Positions 46,055 to 57,476 of a stretch of DNA of 64,000 nt are shown one piece after another. The number at the start of each line of letters is the position of its first letter. The first letter of the stretch is position 1. The DNA lies in NCBI RefSeq assembly GCF_000283155.1, contig NW_004454156.1, forward strand, positions 32,261,830-32,325,829, given 5' to 3'. Under the pieces are notes generated by a model that ran no database searches, was not told the origin of the DNA, and worked only from the letters and a program-made list of their open reading frames with translations. The position numbers and the translations under genes are program-made. This DNA is from Ceratotherium simum simum (Eukaryota; Chordata; Mammalia; Perissodactyla; Rhinocerotidae).

Positions 46055-46575
46055 CCCAATGAGATAGGGTCAAGATAGGGTTCTCTGCAAGGCCCCTGGC
46101 TTAACAAGATAAGGCCCCTAACCAATCAGCAAGCTAGGAGAATCAGATAGAGACCACCAAGATCCACATTCCGCAGGACTTTCCCTGGCTTATGCATGCA
46201 CCCTAGCACCCAGGAGTTGCCTGAAGGTGACCTATGCCCCATTACCATAGTAAAAATCACACCTGCGGTGGAGAGCTAGCATGTTAATGATACATGCAAC
46301 ACATGTGGTGGCATGTCGAACAACAGCACAGGCGAAAGGAAAACCCCGCGTCTACATACCAGGACAAGGCACTCCTCCCCAGCTTTTACCTAATAAAAGC
46401 CCCACAATCCCGCTCCCTAAGGAGCCCGTCACCTGCCCCTTCCCTTTCCTCAATGGCTCTTTTGTGCCTCCCTCGTGCACAAGCGCATAAACTTTTACTT
46501 TCCTACTCCCGTTTGTTGTCTCTTGATATCTATCCTGGGGGACAAGAAGAATCCAATGCACCAGTAACATTTCCA
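46055..46575 (+). repeat. Probable ERV solo LTR
   Basis: Layout of a retroviral LTR: a TGAGATAGGGTCAAGATAGG start, an AATAAA signal at 46392-46397, a C/T-rich R/U5-like part and an end near GGGGGACAAGAAG and CCAGTAACA. No flanking repeat could be fixed and no internal viral sequence follows, so it looks like a solo LTR. Family (ERV1-like) is a guess. Confidence 0.55.
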
Positions 46576-47324
46576 TTCTGCCTTCTACCTCTCAATAGCT
46601 CTTTCCAGGAAATAAAGGTTGCATTCCAAGGCGACAGGCAGGGGACACCCCACATTTACAAGAGAGACAAGAAGCAGGATAGTTGCAACAAGGATCAGGA
46701 AAGTAAGGAACTTTCTGCAGAAAGAAGAATCCCAAGAGAATCCAAATAAAACCATTCCTAACAGCCACAGAACATGCCAAAGTCACAGGCGGAACAAGGG
46801 GAGCTGACGAAGCAGCCAGACTATCAGATGCCCCGGAGTGCAAGCGTGCACACAGAGGAAAGAAAAGGAGAAGCCGAAAGAAGAGTCCCTGCTCTCTTGA
46901 TCTAGCCCTCCCGGTACCCTGCCCTGGAGTCATCCTGTGTCCTTTAAAAAAGAGGCTGGCAGTTGCCCAAGAAGGAGAGCTCCTGCAGGGAGTCCATGAG
47001 GCCATTCTTCCCAGAGCTGTAAGCAATCCTGCTGCTGCAAATAGAGACGGATCTAGTCTGCCTTCTGGAGCCCCTACACGAGAAAGGAGGTGGGGGCAGG
47101 GGAAAGATGCACATGATAATAAAAGGGGTCAGGAAGACTTAGCTGCCAGACTCCGGCCAGACAGAAGGGAAGAATGGGAGGAATCAGAAACCTTTGTCTG
47201 CAATCACCAGAGTATTCAGAGGCTGGTCGGAAGCAGCAGTATCCAGAGGGGCCTAGAAATGGTTAACTCGCAGTTTCTCTCCTGATGAGTAGCTTCAGCT
47301 GCTCATCAATAGAATCTCCAGCCG
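46576..47324. other. Unique intronic sequence, nothing recognised
   Basis: The 144-residue minus-strand frame at 46592-47026 has no family resemblance. Confidence 0.4.
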
Positions 47325-47480
47325 ATAATTATTAAGTGAAACTTGGGGCTTGCATTTGCATATGTAAAGCACACTTCCCTCCGAAGCCACAATGGGAGGG
47401 AGAATGCACTTCCTGATTGTGCAGCACGGGGGAGGTTTGGGTGGGGTGGGGCTCCAGCCCGCTTTGCATGTGCCTCTCCA
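47325..47480. promoter_or_regulatory. Candidate intronic enhancer-like element (motif clustering only)
   Basis: GCCGATAATTATTAAGTG, then GCATTTGCATATGTAAAG holding the octamer ATTTGCAT (POU-type), then CCACAATGG (SOX-like) within 100 bases of repeat-free sequence. Inference only. Confidence 0.25.
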
Positions 47481-48169
47481 CACTAATCAAGCCAGATATT
47501 CAGCAGAAATAAACCCCACGTCCCAAAATACGCCATTTGTCAAAATCCAGAGCTCAAATAAGACCTCTCCAGATCTGAGAAGGATGCATGCTACCACAAT
47601 ACATGTCTATAAGTAATGTGATTACCCAGTCCGGCGCATGCGGGCATGTATGCACACACCTGGGTTGTTTTACCGGATGATGGAACGGTTATTAGTTTCT
47701 CCAAAATGAAGGCTTCTATCCTCCTCACGTCTTCCTGACACTTTTCAATCTTTGCACCTGTCGATTAAGAAGCTTCAGCCCCAAAGAGGCGAGAAGGAAA
47801 TGAAACAGCATCAAATCCCAAGTATCTGATGACTTATCTCTGTGATGACATTTATCTTGGCTTGTAAGAAGGAAAGAAGTTACTAAGCACATCTCTCCTC
47901 CCACAGGAAAGAAGGCCATACAGAGAAAAGCCATGACTCCCAGGAGTACAGCGAGAACACTGTCCTTAGCATGGCTTGAAAAATCAGGGACTTCAAAATA
48001 CCAATGTCATTTGTAGGCTACAACGTGATTGTCATAAGGAAGCCGCCAGGGCTGTCTAAATTTACAGGGTGCCTAAAATTATACCCATGACATTCTAAAG
48101 ACAGAAGCAGACAACAGGATAAAAAACAATATAAATTATTAACTCTAGGTCTCTTCATCCCTAGTTAAG
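47481..48169. other. Unique intronic sequence, nothing recognised
   Basis: No exon or repeat identified. Confidence 0.4.
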
Positions 48170-48260
48170 TCCATGATCCTCTTGGTGCCTCAATGCCCTC
48201 ATCTGTAAAATGGGAGTAACGATTCTGCATGAACCCTCTTACACAGCATCATCAGGGTAT
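48170..48260 (+). repeat. MIR SINE fragment
   Basis: CAATGCCCTCATCTGTAAAA and TGGGAGTAACGATTCTGC match MIR. Confidence 0.65.
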
Positions 48261-48884
48261 GTACGTAATATGAATATTTTATTTTAATTTGTAACCTATA
48301 AACAGGCATTAATTTGACAATCTTTTGACATGGGGCTAAAGCCTTTTCTGTAAGATCGTGTGAAAATCTACAATGCCTTTCTTGCTTACACCACAAAAAA
48401 ATTGCCGGACACTTTTGGCTTGGGTATCTGGAAAGTATAGCAGAAACTTAAGAGACATTTGTGAAATAATCAGAGTACAGAATTCCTTCCATATTTTTAT
48501 CTTTCCCCCTATTTCTTAGTTGCCTTGCTTACATTTAATTTGACAGCTGTTTTTATAGTAATTTGCCTTTAGGTCATTGCTCCAATACACAACTTAGTTG
48601 TTTATAGAAATGCTTCTTCCTGCACTCATATTTCAATGCTTTATGTAATAATTAAATTATATTAATTATATGGTAAACATATACTACCATAGGCTTGGTA
48701 ATATCTTAAAATGACTTTTGCTAAGCACACAATTCAACTAGTGGAATCAACAATGCCAAAGAGTTCTAGAAAGTAGGCCGATAGCCAGGAAATTCCCCAG
48801 GCAGTGGGCACTGAAAAGTACTTAGAGGGAATGGAGAAATGCTTGGTTATTGGATCTGTTCTTAAGTGTAGGGGAGTTAAGAAT
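48261..48884. other. Unique AT-rich intronic sequence
   Basis: Includes TGTAATAATTAAATTATATT near 48645. No exon recognised. Confidence 0.4.
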
Positions 48885-49015
48885 CTTCCACTGAGCACTT
48901 ACCTTGTGGTATTGTTGGGAAGAATAAATGAGATAATACACAGGAGACATTTAGCTTCCCATGCTAGGTATGAGCTAAAGGCTTGGTAAAAGTTATTACT
49001 ATTTATCTTATTACA
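48885..49015 (+). repeat. MIR SINE 3' fragment
   Basis: GTGGTATTGTTGGGAAGAAT and AAATGAGATAATACACAGGA fit the MIR 3' half. Confidence 0.65.
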
Positions 49016-49644
49016 TCAGTCAAATCACTTTTCCCATAAACCATGGATGCTGGCTCTGAAATAAACTTTCATGTGCTTCTGATTAAAATAATACTCCTTT
49101 ACATTGGTAGAACCATATGAGACCAATTTGGAGCATCTGTGGATGTGCTGGCCTACTGATCTTTCATGTGAATTGACAGAGGTAGAGAAGGGACTGGGAT
49201 GGTGCCCACTCTACAGGAGGCAAGTGAGATCTAGAGACCCACAGGCACTTGCCTGTCGTCTCCAGGAATGCTGAGAGCTGGACCAGAAGGAGAACGGAAT
49301 TCCCTTGCACTATTCCACATTCCCTGAAATTGCTTCTAGTGCATATTTTGCTGCTTATCACTGTTATAACTGTGGAATATAATTATGTAATGACGTGAAA
49401 TGTGTATAGAAACAGATCTTCCCTTGCAATAAAGAAAGGTCAGCAGAGAATAGATCTGAAGCATCTACACAGACCTCTCAGCAGACCTTGTCTGCCCGCA
49501 TGAAACATTTCAGCAGACCTTGAGTCCTGAAGCCTCGGGCTGTGTTACTAAGGTCTTCGAGCCCCACACAGTTGCAGCAGAGGTGAGAAAGGTCTTCCCT
49601 TGCAGCAACTGAGGAGAACAGAGGAGGAAACAGAAGGATTATCA
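49016..49644. other. Unique intronic sequence, nothing recognised
   Basis: Contains a loose CAGCAGACCTTG(T/A)GTC-type duplication near 49480-49530. No exon or repeat family. Confidence 0.4.
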
Positions 49645-49780
49645 GCTGTGCCCACCTTGCTCAAGTAATTTAACACCTCTGAGCCTCAATTAACTGGGAA
49701 CACACTTTTCTGTCTACCTTACAGGGATATTTTGAAAATGCATTTTTAAAAAAAGCCTATGGGAATCTCAAGAAGAGAAT
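49645..49780 (+). repeat. MIR SINE fragment
   Basis: TTTAACACCTCTGAGCCTCA and CTACCTTACAGGGATATTTT match the MIR core. Confidence 0.65.
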
Positions 49781-50724
49781 TTTAGTAAGGCAGGGAATCT
49801 TACAGGAATGGGACATGATGTTCTTAAGTAAAGATACACAGGACTGTGTTGGAATTACTATTACTGTTATTATTAGCCAACATTCATGCCCCATGTTATT
49901 TAATTTAGCAGTAAAAAAAAGCCATCTGTGGCAGATTATAGCATTATCATCTTCATTTTATGAGGATAAGGCAAAAGTGAAGAAAAACAATGTCTACAGA
50001 GCTCTCAGAAGCCACTTGAGTTATTTTAGCCTAGTGGAGGAAACAGTCATCCTGCTTCCTTGATATTCATCACATCAGAAGGCTCCTGGATGTTATATTA
50101 GGTACAGGAACAGACATCAGAAATATATAGGACCAGAGTACAGGCACCTGGACGACCACCGTCTGGTGGCTGAGGCCTGGAGAGACCCTTCTCACTGCTC
50201 TGGTGTAAAACTCATGTTCCGCTCCCTCTGATAGAACGTGTGCCACAGTCCCTAAGCTTACATCACCTCTAGATTAAATGGCAGCAGCACAACTGTATTT
50301 TCTATAATGCTACAGTATGCCGGGAGTTTGAGCCATCAGGCAACTTAATATATTTCCCTCTAAAGGAAAAAAACAAACACATCTGAAGCAAGTTATACTC
50401 ACAATTTCTGAGCCAGAGAGATGTGTATATGGGTCAATGACTCGCAACATGAATAAATGCAAAAGGATCAAAATGACCTCCACTGTGATTTGTGTTATAA
50501 TTCATGAGGCCGTGGGCTTGTAACCCACTAGGGAGGTCTGCGGTATGCAGCCAAGGAGCATAGGAGGTCGTGGGGGACCAGACACACTGCATGTCCCTAA
50601 GGTCAGGCTTTTACAAAAGGCATCCTCATACAAACGAAAAGAGCCCTGTACTTGTCAACCTGCCTGTTTGGAACTGTTATTTTTATTTCCTCCAGCCTAC
50701 AAGCTCATTCTGAACAAGATCCAA
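49781..50724. other. Unique intronic sequence, nothing recognised
   Basis: No exon, RNA or repeat identified. Confidence 0.4.
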
Positions 50725-51690
50725 TAGGTTATTCACTTACTCATTCAATTCGCACATTTATGAAACCTCTGCAGTATGACAGTCACTATACAGTCCCTTT
50801 CCCTCTAATAACTTGAAGCCCAGTGGGGAGGAAAGATAAGTAAAGATAAAATTACAGTGCAAAGAGATAGAGTATTTGCACTAAGTACAGTGTGCTAAGA
50901 AAGCACGCAGAAGCACCTCCTAGCTCAGTCTTAAAGGTTCAGGGAAAACTACTAGGAGACATCATACCCATGCTGAGACATGAAGGATGAGCACAAGGAA
51001 GCTGGACTGCGAGAAGTATTCAAACAGAAGAAACAGAATATGCAAAGGCTTAGAACCACGGTTCCCAAACTGTGTGCCAAGGTGCCCCGGGGTGCCACAG
51101 TAAACCCACAGGGTTTATAGTGTCAACATTTGATTGTGTCACATTCCATCTTTTTGCAAAGCTGGGTTTTCAGAATTTGCTATGATAAAAAGCAATAAGT
51201 GCATGAAAATCAATGTGTAACGGCTGTCCAGTCTGATTCCAAGGTTTGAGAAGTTGTACAGTGCCCAACAGGTAAACCCATCCCATATGTAAATAATTGT
51301 GGTTATTTAAGAGTGAAATAAAATATTTCTTCCTTCACTTTGGGTGCGTGTGTTTCTCAAGTGGCTACTAAATTTTTAGAACATAAACATTTAATAGTTA
51401 GGTATTTCATCTGGCCTATGGGCAGAGTGAAAAAATTACTATGACACCTAAGAAATGAGAAAATGTGGGAAGCTGTGGTTTAGAGACCAGAGGGACCAGT
51501 GCTTACAGTGACATAAAATACTTTCATATGACGAAGGCACTGAGGGCAAAGTGGGACTGGTGAAAGAAGATGCTGGAAAGACAGATGGGGCAGATCCCAG
51601 AGGGCCTTATAAGCACATTAAAGAACTTGGCCTTTACTTGAGGCCAGTAGGAGCCAATGAAGAGTTTTAAACTTCCCTGTTGCACAAAAT
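50725..51690 (-). repeat. L2 LINE 3' region split by a hAT-like element
   Basis: CTTGAAGCCCAGTGGGGAGG and AATATGCAAAGGCTTAGAAC lie left. CAGAGGGCCTTATAAGCACA and GAGCCAATGAAGAGTTTTAA lie right. Both follow reverse-complement L2 in order. Confidence 0.7.
51057..51479. mobile_element. hAT-like nonautonomous element nested in the L2
   Basis: The ends CCACGGTTCCCAAAC and GGGAAGCTGTGG are imperfect inverted repeats. Flanks CTTAGAAC and TTTAGAGA are similar 8-mers, as hAT elements leave. Interior not assigned to a family. Confidence 0.5.
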
Positions 51691-51942
51691 GTAGTACCAC
51701 TTGAGTTTTACTAGACTTCTCCAGTTCTCGGAATGTTGCATTTCACAACTCATTATGTGGACACCACACAGTTGACTCTACAATGAAGAGTGACGACCAG
51801 AGCCAGACCAGTCCTGATGAAAGCCATGATGAGGTCTCTGTAGAATGGTTTGTAATTTCACCTAATCCACTGAAGCTAAGTCAAAGCTTGGTGTAAAGTA
51901 TAAGATGCTTTACCAACAAAAGTTATCATTATCTAGCATTTA
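51691..51942. other. Unique intronic sequence, nothing recognised
   Basis: No exon or repeat identified. Confidence 0.4.
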
Positions 51943-51982
51943 TATATATATATATACACACACACATACACATATGTGTGTG
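51943..51982 (+). repeat. Compound (TA)n(CA)n(TG)n microsatellite
   Basis: TATATATATATATA runs into ACACACACACATACACAT and then ATGTGTGTGT. The CA and TG arms can pair as a hairpin. Confidence 0.95.
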
Positions 51983-53214
51983 TTTCATATTCTAACCTTA
52001 GTCAACGTACAGTGAATTTAAGTCCTACCTCAACCCTTTGCATGGTAGGCTGTTAATGTCCCCTTTTCTTATTTTATATTAGCGCCAACATTTATGCTCG
52101 GTTATTTCTCTGATCCCTAAAACAACTTTTGGGTACAAAGAAAAAGAGCCATACAGTGAAATCTGAACCGCTTAACTTCAAGAAGTGTTTCATCTGTCCA
52201 GTGTGCTGAAACAATGTACGTCGCCATTTCTCTGAAGTATCATCTGGGATTTTAAGAATGCTGACTATTCTTGTCTGCATGTGTGATCTATTTTATGATA
52301 AAGAGTATTGAAAACATATATCCTAAAACATTTTATATGATGGTGTTTTCCCTTTAAAATGTTATGTTTCAGAAAAGTTTCTTACCAGGCATGGAAAAGC
52401 TTTTGTCAATCTAAAGCTAAATGGGCTATTGCTATTCAACTTCTCCGGCAGTTCCAAAAGTTAGAAAACAGCAGGGTATTAGGTAATCAAAAATCATCAT
52501 GTCCACCCTGGGTCTTAGAAGAAGAATGAAGAAGGGAGATGTTGTGAAGGGTGTCTTGGCATCAGCACACAACAGAGGAGCCAGGAGCCCGCTTCCATCC
52601 CATGTCTGCTCTCTCATACAGATAAGATAGAAAATCGTCAGGGGACCAGGGACTTTGGACCGTCCCAAAATCTCCCCCAGAAAAACCTACTAGTTCTGAA
52701 AATTGCAGCAAGATAAGCTATCTTATATTTACTAACCCTTCCACCTCACTCCTCAGGGTTCCACAAGGAGTGACCTCGTCCAGAGCAACAAGCCTAGCTC
52801 TCATCTCACCTGTCACTCACTTCTTCCTAGGGAAGAGGAGTCTGTGTGAAGGACCTGCACATGCTCAGCCTGGCCCCACTTCCCGGTCCTTTCAGGGTCT
52901 GTGTGGCTCTGGAGAGCATGTGCCACGCGTCCCTAGGGACCGGACCTGACATTGTTTGCTGTGCTGCTAAAACCATCTAGTTTGGATGAGGAAATAAGTC
53001 TACCTGGTTGAGACACATTCATTCTCAAAATGGTTTTAACAAAAAGTGATAGGTTGCTCTCTTTCTGCCTGGTCCTGTGTCTCTCTCTCTCAATCTGTTC
53101 TCATCTCAGACAGGGAACAGAGGAGAATTATTTATTGATCCCTAAAACCTTAACACTAGAAACAAGCCTAAGAACCAAATCAGCTAGCGAAAAGGTAGAT
53201 TTGATAAACCACAA
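51983..53214. other. Unique intronic sequence, nothing recognised
   Basis: No exon or repeat identified. Confidence 0.4.
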
Positions 53215-54310
53215 ATCATTTGCATTTCGCAAATATAATATGGAGCACCTATTATGTGCAAAACACTATACTAGGTGCTGGGGACACTTGGTGAAGAAGG
53301 CAGATATGGTCTCTACTTGAGTGCTATTTATAGTTCATCAAGAGGTCAACTGACCTCCCAATTAATTATTTAGTTATAAGTGTGATAAGTACGAAGTGCT
53401 GTGAGAGATTATATCAAGATTCTCTATCTTAGTAAAGGCCCCCACCGCATGGGCAAGCCTGAGATGCAGGAACCACTCTTAACATCACTCCCAAACCACA
53501 CCATAGCTAACCCATCAACAAGACCTAGCTGTTTTGCCGCCCCAATCACCTCTCAGGTGACTCAGATTCCCTCCATCCCTACCAGCAACTCCACATGCCA
53601 GACTCTCAGTTGGTCTCTTCCCGTCTTCGGCAATAGCTTCCAACTGATAAAATAAACATAACATAAAATTTACCATTAAGTGTTCAATTCAGTGGCATTA
53701 AGTACATTTGAATTGTTGTGTAACCATCACCACCGTCCATCTCCAGTACTCTTTTCATCTTGCAAAACTGACACTCTATACTCAATAAACAATAAATTCC
53801 CATTCCCCCTCCACCTAGCCCCTGGGAGCCACTATTCTACTTTCTGTCTCAATGAATTTGACTACCCTAGGTACCTCATATAAATGGAATCATACAAAAT
53901 TTGTCTTTTTATGACTGGCTTATTTCATTTAGCAGAATGTCCTCGACTCACATGTTTTTGATTTTCATTCTATCTGCAGCACCCAGCATCCTTGCTGGCA
54001 CCTGGTAGAGTCTCAGAAAGAATTTTGTTTCCTTGATTGTTTAACAAATTAACACAAGAGTAGAACCTGACTTGGCCTGGTTCAGGAAAGGCATGCCTGA
54101 AAAAGTGAGATTTGATCCAAGAACTAAAACATGAGGAAGAATTAACTAGGAAAAATCAGAGAGGTAGAATATCCAAAACAGAAGGACAGGAAGTAAAAGC
54201 CCTCAGGAGAGAAAGAGGTGGGTACTCTTGAGAAACTGAAAAACAAACAACAAAACAAAGCCCAGTGTGGGTGGGGCAGCATGAGCGAGGCTGGGGTCCA
54301 GGGGATGGGC
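53215..54310 (-). repeat. L2 LINE 3' region, interrupted by L1
   Basis: GGAGCACCTATTATGTGCAA and ACTAGGTGCTGGGGACACTT lie at the left. AGTGAGATTTGATCCAAGAA and GTGGGGCAGCATGAGCGAGG lie at 54030-54310. Both are reverse-complement L2. Confidence 0.6.
53640..53965 (+). repeat. L1M fragment
   Basis: AAATTTACCATTAAGTGTTC, AACCATCACCACCGTCCATC, TTTGACTACCCTAGGTACCT and GACTGGCTTATTTCATTTAG match a common L1M segment. Confidence 0.85.
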
Positions 54311-54484
54311 AGCCTGATGCAGCAGGACCTGAAGGCCTTGGTAAACTGACTGAGGCGCTCTGAAGACTTCTGACCCCAGGAAGTTCTAGTGCAAATGGTA
54401 CCATACTTTCGGGGGACTTGCCAGAAGAACTGTCTCAAAATAACTCTCTAAGACCACTCGCCCCACACAAGGATTATATGCAGG

Positions 54485-54640
54485 GCAATGACCCTAATTT
54501 CTTTATATGCATTATCTCAACCCCCAACAGCTCTCTAAGTAGGTATTCTCTCCAATTTAGAGGACAGTAAGTTGAGGCTAAGACAAGTTAAGCAATTTAG
54601 CTGGTAAGTCAAAGGTCCTGAGGTTTGGACAAAGATCTCT
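54485..54640 (-). repeat. MIR SINE
   Basis: TATCTCAACCCCCAACAGCT and GTTGAGGCTAAGACAAGTTA fit reverse-complement MIR. Confidence 0.65.
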
Positions 54641-55267
54641 CCCCAACATCCATGATATTTTCACCAAAACCTGGCTCTTGTAAAGCCTGGAGGTTTTTTT
54701 TCTAATACGTATTTAAATTCTTGTCCCAAAAGACACTTCTATGTTTTTATGCATTACAGACACCAGCAGTATAAGTTGTAGGGTGATATTTTGGTAACAA
54801 AAGATATTTTTGCACAAAACATCAAAAAGTGGCTCATGCAGATTCACTGCTCACTATACTTGCTGAGAGACTCGGGTCATAGCTCTGAGCTTCCCCAGAA
54901 GAGGCCAGATTCGGGAGATGAAACCAGAGGAGCAGGAGCTAGTCAGTTAGAGGTGGGAGAATCCTCTGAGAGATGTCACTGCCCACATCAAGTTCTCTGC
55001 ATGAGCGAGTATGTCAGGCAGGTTAAATCTACACGTCATACGGTTACAAATATAATGGCAAGAAAAAAAAAGCTAGCTAACTAAAAATGGTTAATAAAGA
55101 CAGTGAAAGAGAACTGAGAAAGGCATAAAATGTACTAGACAAGTAAAAGCCAAAACACATATCAAAGACCAATAAAGCTATACAATAAAATTAAAAAGCT
55201 AAAGTCTATAAGAACACCCAACATGTATATTAGGATATCTTATTAATTCCCATTGAGACTATAAGAT
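54641..55267. other. Unique AT-rich intronic sequence, nothing recognised
   Basis: No exon or repeat identified. Confidence 0.4.
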
Positions 55268-55495
55268 TCTTGAACAGAGATTGGGAAACTTTTTCTATAA
55301 AGGTCCAGATACTAAATATTTTAGGTTTTCTGGGCTGCATGGCCTCTGTTGGAAGTAGTCAACTGTGCCACTGTAGCTCAAAAGTAGCCACAGACAGCAC
55401 ATCAATAAAGCTGTGTTCCAATAAAACTTTATTTACAAAAACATACAGTGAGCCAGATTTGACCTGCAGGCCATAATTTGCCAACCCCTGTCCCT
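55268..55495 (-). mobile_element. hAT-type DNA transposon fragment
   Basis: GGGAAACTTTTTCTATAAAG, CAACTGTGCCACTGTAGCTC, GTTCCAATAAAACTTTATTT and TTTGCCAACCCCTG. Same family and orientation as 39020-39245. Confidence 0.75.
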
Positions 55496-55604
55496 GAAGG
55501 TCAAGAACAAGTCTTCTCACGTCCTTCAAAGTTTTGACAGCACACAGGAAGGAAAATTTAAATGCTTCCTCGAGTTTTATTGAATGTTCATAAAACCCCA
55601 CTCT

Positions 55605-55730
55605 GTGAAGCAAATACCAGTTATCCTCATTTTACAAAAGAAGGAACTGAGGTGCAGAGACCTTAAATAATTTGCACAGGGCCACCCAGAGTCAGGAACA
55701 GAATCCAGGTGTGCTGGGCTTTTAGTATTC
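55605..55730 (-). repeat. MIR SINE fragment
   Basis: CCTCATTTTACAAAAGAAGG, AACTGAGGTGCAGAGACCTT and GGAACAGAATCCAGGTG are reverse-complement MIR. Confidence 0.75.
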
Positions 55731-56514
55731 AGGTGCTTTTCGCCCCGACATGTGGCTAACTGCTTAAGGATGGAGAAACCATCCCTTTGGGAAGATGACA
55801 GGGGAAGATAAGAAAATGGTCCTTAAGATGCAACAGTTCTGGATGGGATTCGGTCTGCCACCTTTCAAGGGCAAGGAACAGAAACTCACTCAAACTGGCC
55901 CACCTGGAAAAAGGACAGTTTACCATAAACACGTGGAAATTGTATAGGAACAACGTACTCGGATTCTTGTAGGAACTGGAAACTCATGGAAAACCAAGCA
56001 GCTCTCTCTCCATATCTATCTCTATCCCATCTCCCTCCATCCCTTCCTCCCCACGCTCCCTCCCTATTCCTCTCTATCTCTCTCTCTCTGTCAGAGGCCT
56101 GAGAGTCTCTCATTTGTGCTTCTCCGTGCTCTACCAGCTGATGTCTTCTGCTGGCTCACAGGTGCCTGCATTCACATCTCCTGCTGGCTCACAGGGACAA
56201 GTACGCCTTTCAGAGTGGTACCATTGCCCCACACCATCCTCTCCTTCTGCTCTAGACGCACAGCTTATGCTCAGTGTCTCTTTGCCCAAATTCCTGGGAT
56301 GCAGCATCCAGTCGGTCACAAGCAAGCACAGGGATCAATTTAGGTGTGGGTCACAGGTATGTTCTTAATCCCATCAGTCGTGGCCAAGGATGGAGCAGGC
56401 CTGTGGTGCTAAACACATTTAGGAACGCAGAACCACAGGTGAAATCCCGTTCTTTGAGAAGGGGAGCGTACACCTCAACGTGTCTAATAGCAGAAAAAGA
56501 GAAAGGATGATTGG
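55731..56514. other. Unique intronic sequence with a CT-rich tract
   Basis: A CT-rich tract lies at about 56011-56095 (CTCTCTATCTCTCTCTCTCT). CTGCTGGCTCACAGG occurs twice (56148-56162, 56181-56195), a short local duplication. Confidence 0.5.
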
Positions 56515-56860
56515 GATCTACAACCTGAGAGAAACAGCAGACAGATTGGAAGAGCACATAAGCCAAGCTGGAATCAAAAAATTACTTAAAGGAAGTGGGA
56601 CGTGTTTACTCAACTCAGGAAGAATCTGGATGACTTGGAGAGAAACCAAATGAAAGTGATAAAAATAATCATATAGATGAAATATCCAATATGCAAAACT
56701 ATAAAAATACAATTGTGGGGAAGGCTGTTCTTATTCTGTGTAAAGGGGCACTAATTCAACAGCTGGGGAAAGCTGCTTTTCACCCTCACAAAGGGCAGAG
56801 TGAGAGGGAACAAGAACTGAAGCAGGGGCTTCTGTGTGACTTAAATTGACGGTAAATTCT
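56515..56860 (-). repeat. CR1/L3-like LINE fragment (tentative)
   Basis: CTTGGAGAGAAACCAAATGA, GGCTGTTCTTATTCTGTGTA and GGGCAGAGTGAGAGGGAACA resemble an L3-type 3' end. Heavily decayed. Confidence 0.35.
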
Positions 56861-56927
56861 AATAGGGGTAGCTAATGGGTACAAAGTCTCTGAATCACCG
56901 TAAATAACTCGTATAAATAATCACTGA

Positions 56928-57219
56928 GGGCCGGCCCCGTGGCTTAGCGGTTAAGTGCGCGCACTCCGCTACTGGCGGCCCGGGTTTGGATCCTGGGCGC
57001 GCACCGACGCACCGCTTCTCAGGCCATGCTGAGGCCACGTCCCACATGCAGCAACTGGAAGGATGTGCAACTATGACATACAACTATCTACGGGGGCTTT
57101 GGGGGAAGAAAAGGAGGCGGATTGGCAATAGATGTTAGCTCAGAGCCGGTCTTCCTCAGCAAAAAGAGGGGCATTAGCACGGATGTTAGCTCAGGGCTGA
57201 TCTTCCTCACAAAAAATAA
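56928..57219 (+). repeat. ERE SINE (composite tail)
   Basis: GGGCCGGCCCCGTGGCTTAG head, then both tail types in series: GACATACAACTATCTACGGG followed by GATGTTAGCTCAG twice. The perfect TSD ATAAATAATCACTGA is at 56913-56927 and 57220-57234. Confidence 0.96.
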
Positions 57220-57234
57220 ATAAATAATCACTGA

Positions 57235-57461
57235 ATGTCCACACAGGACACCTGGGGGAGGAGGGATAATTGACATTTTTCACTCTATATAAGCTTTCAC
57301 TAAGGGGATGCTAGACTGGGAAACCTCATTATTTTCTTTGATTTCTCTGTCTGAATGGCCTTTAAGAGACGAGAAGATAAATCTCTGCTCAAGTCCTGTT
57401 TTTAGCATAGCACCAGAACCAGCTCATTCTATCTTTTCTGCTTCTCCAGGCTGACCGAGAT
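57235..57461. other. Unique intronic sequence, nothing recognised
   Basis: Short stretch between two EREs with no recognisable features. Confidence 0.4.
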
Positions 57462-57476
57462 CTCTTGGCGTTTCTT

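Noticed and set aside
49480..49530. Tandem duplication around CAGCAGACCTTG
   Set aside because: Only short, imperfect similarity; not distinguishable from chance.
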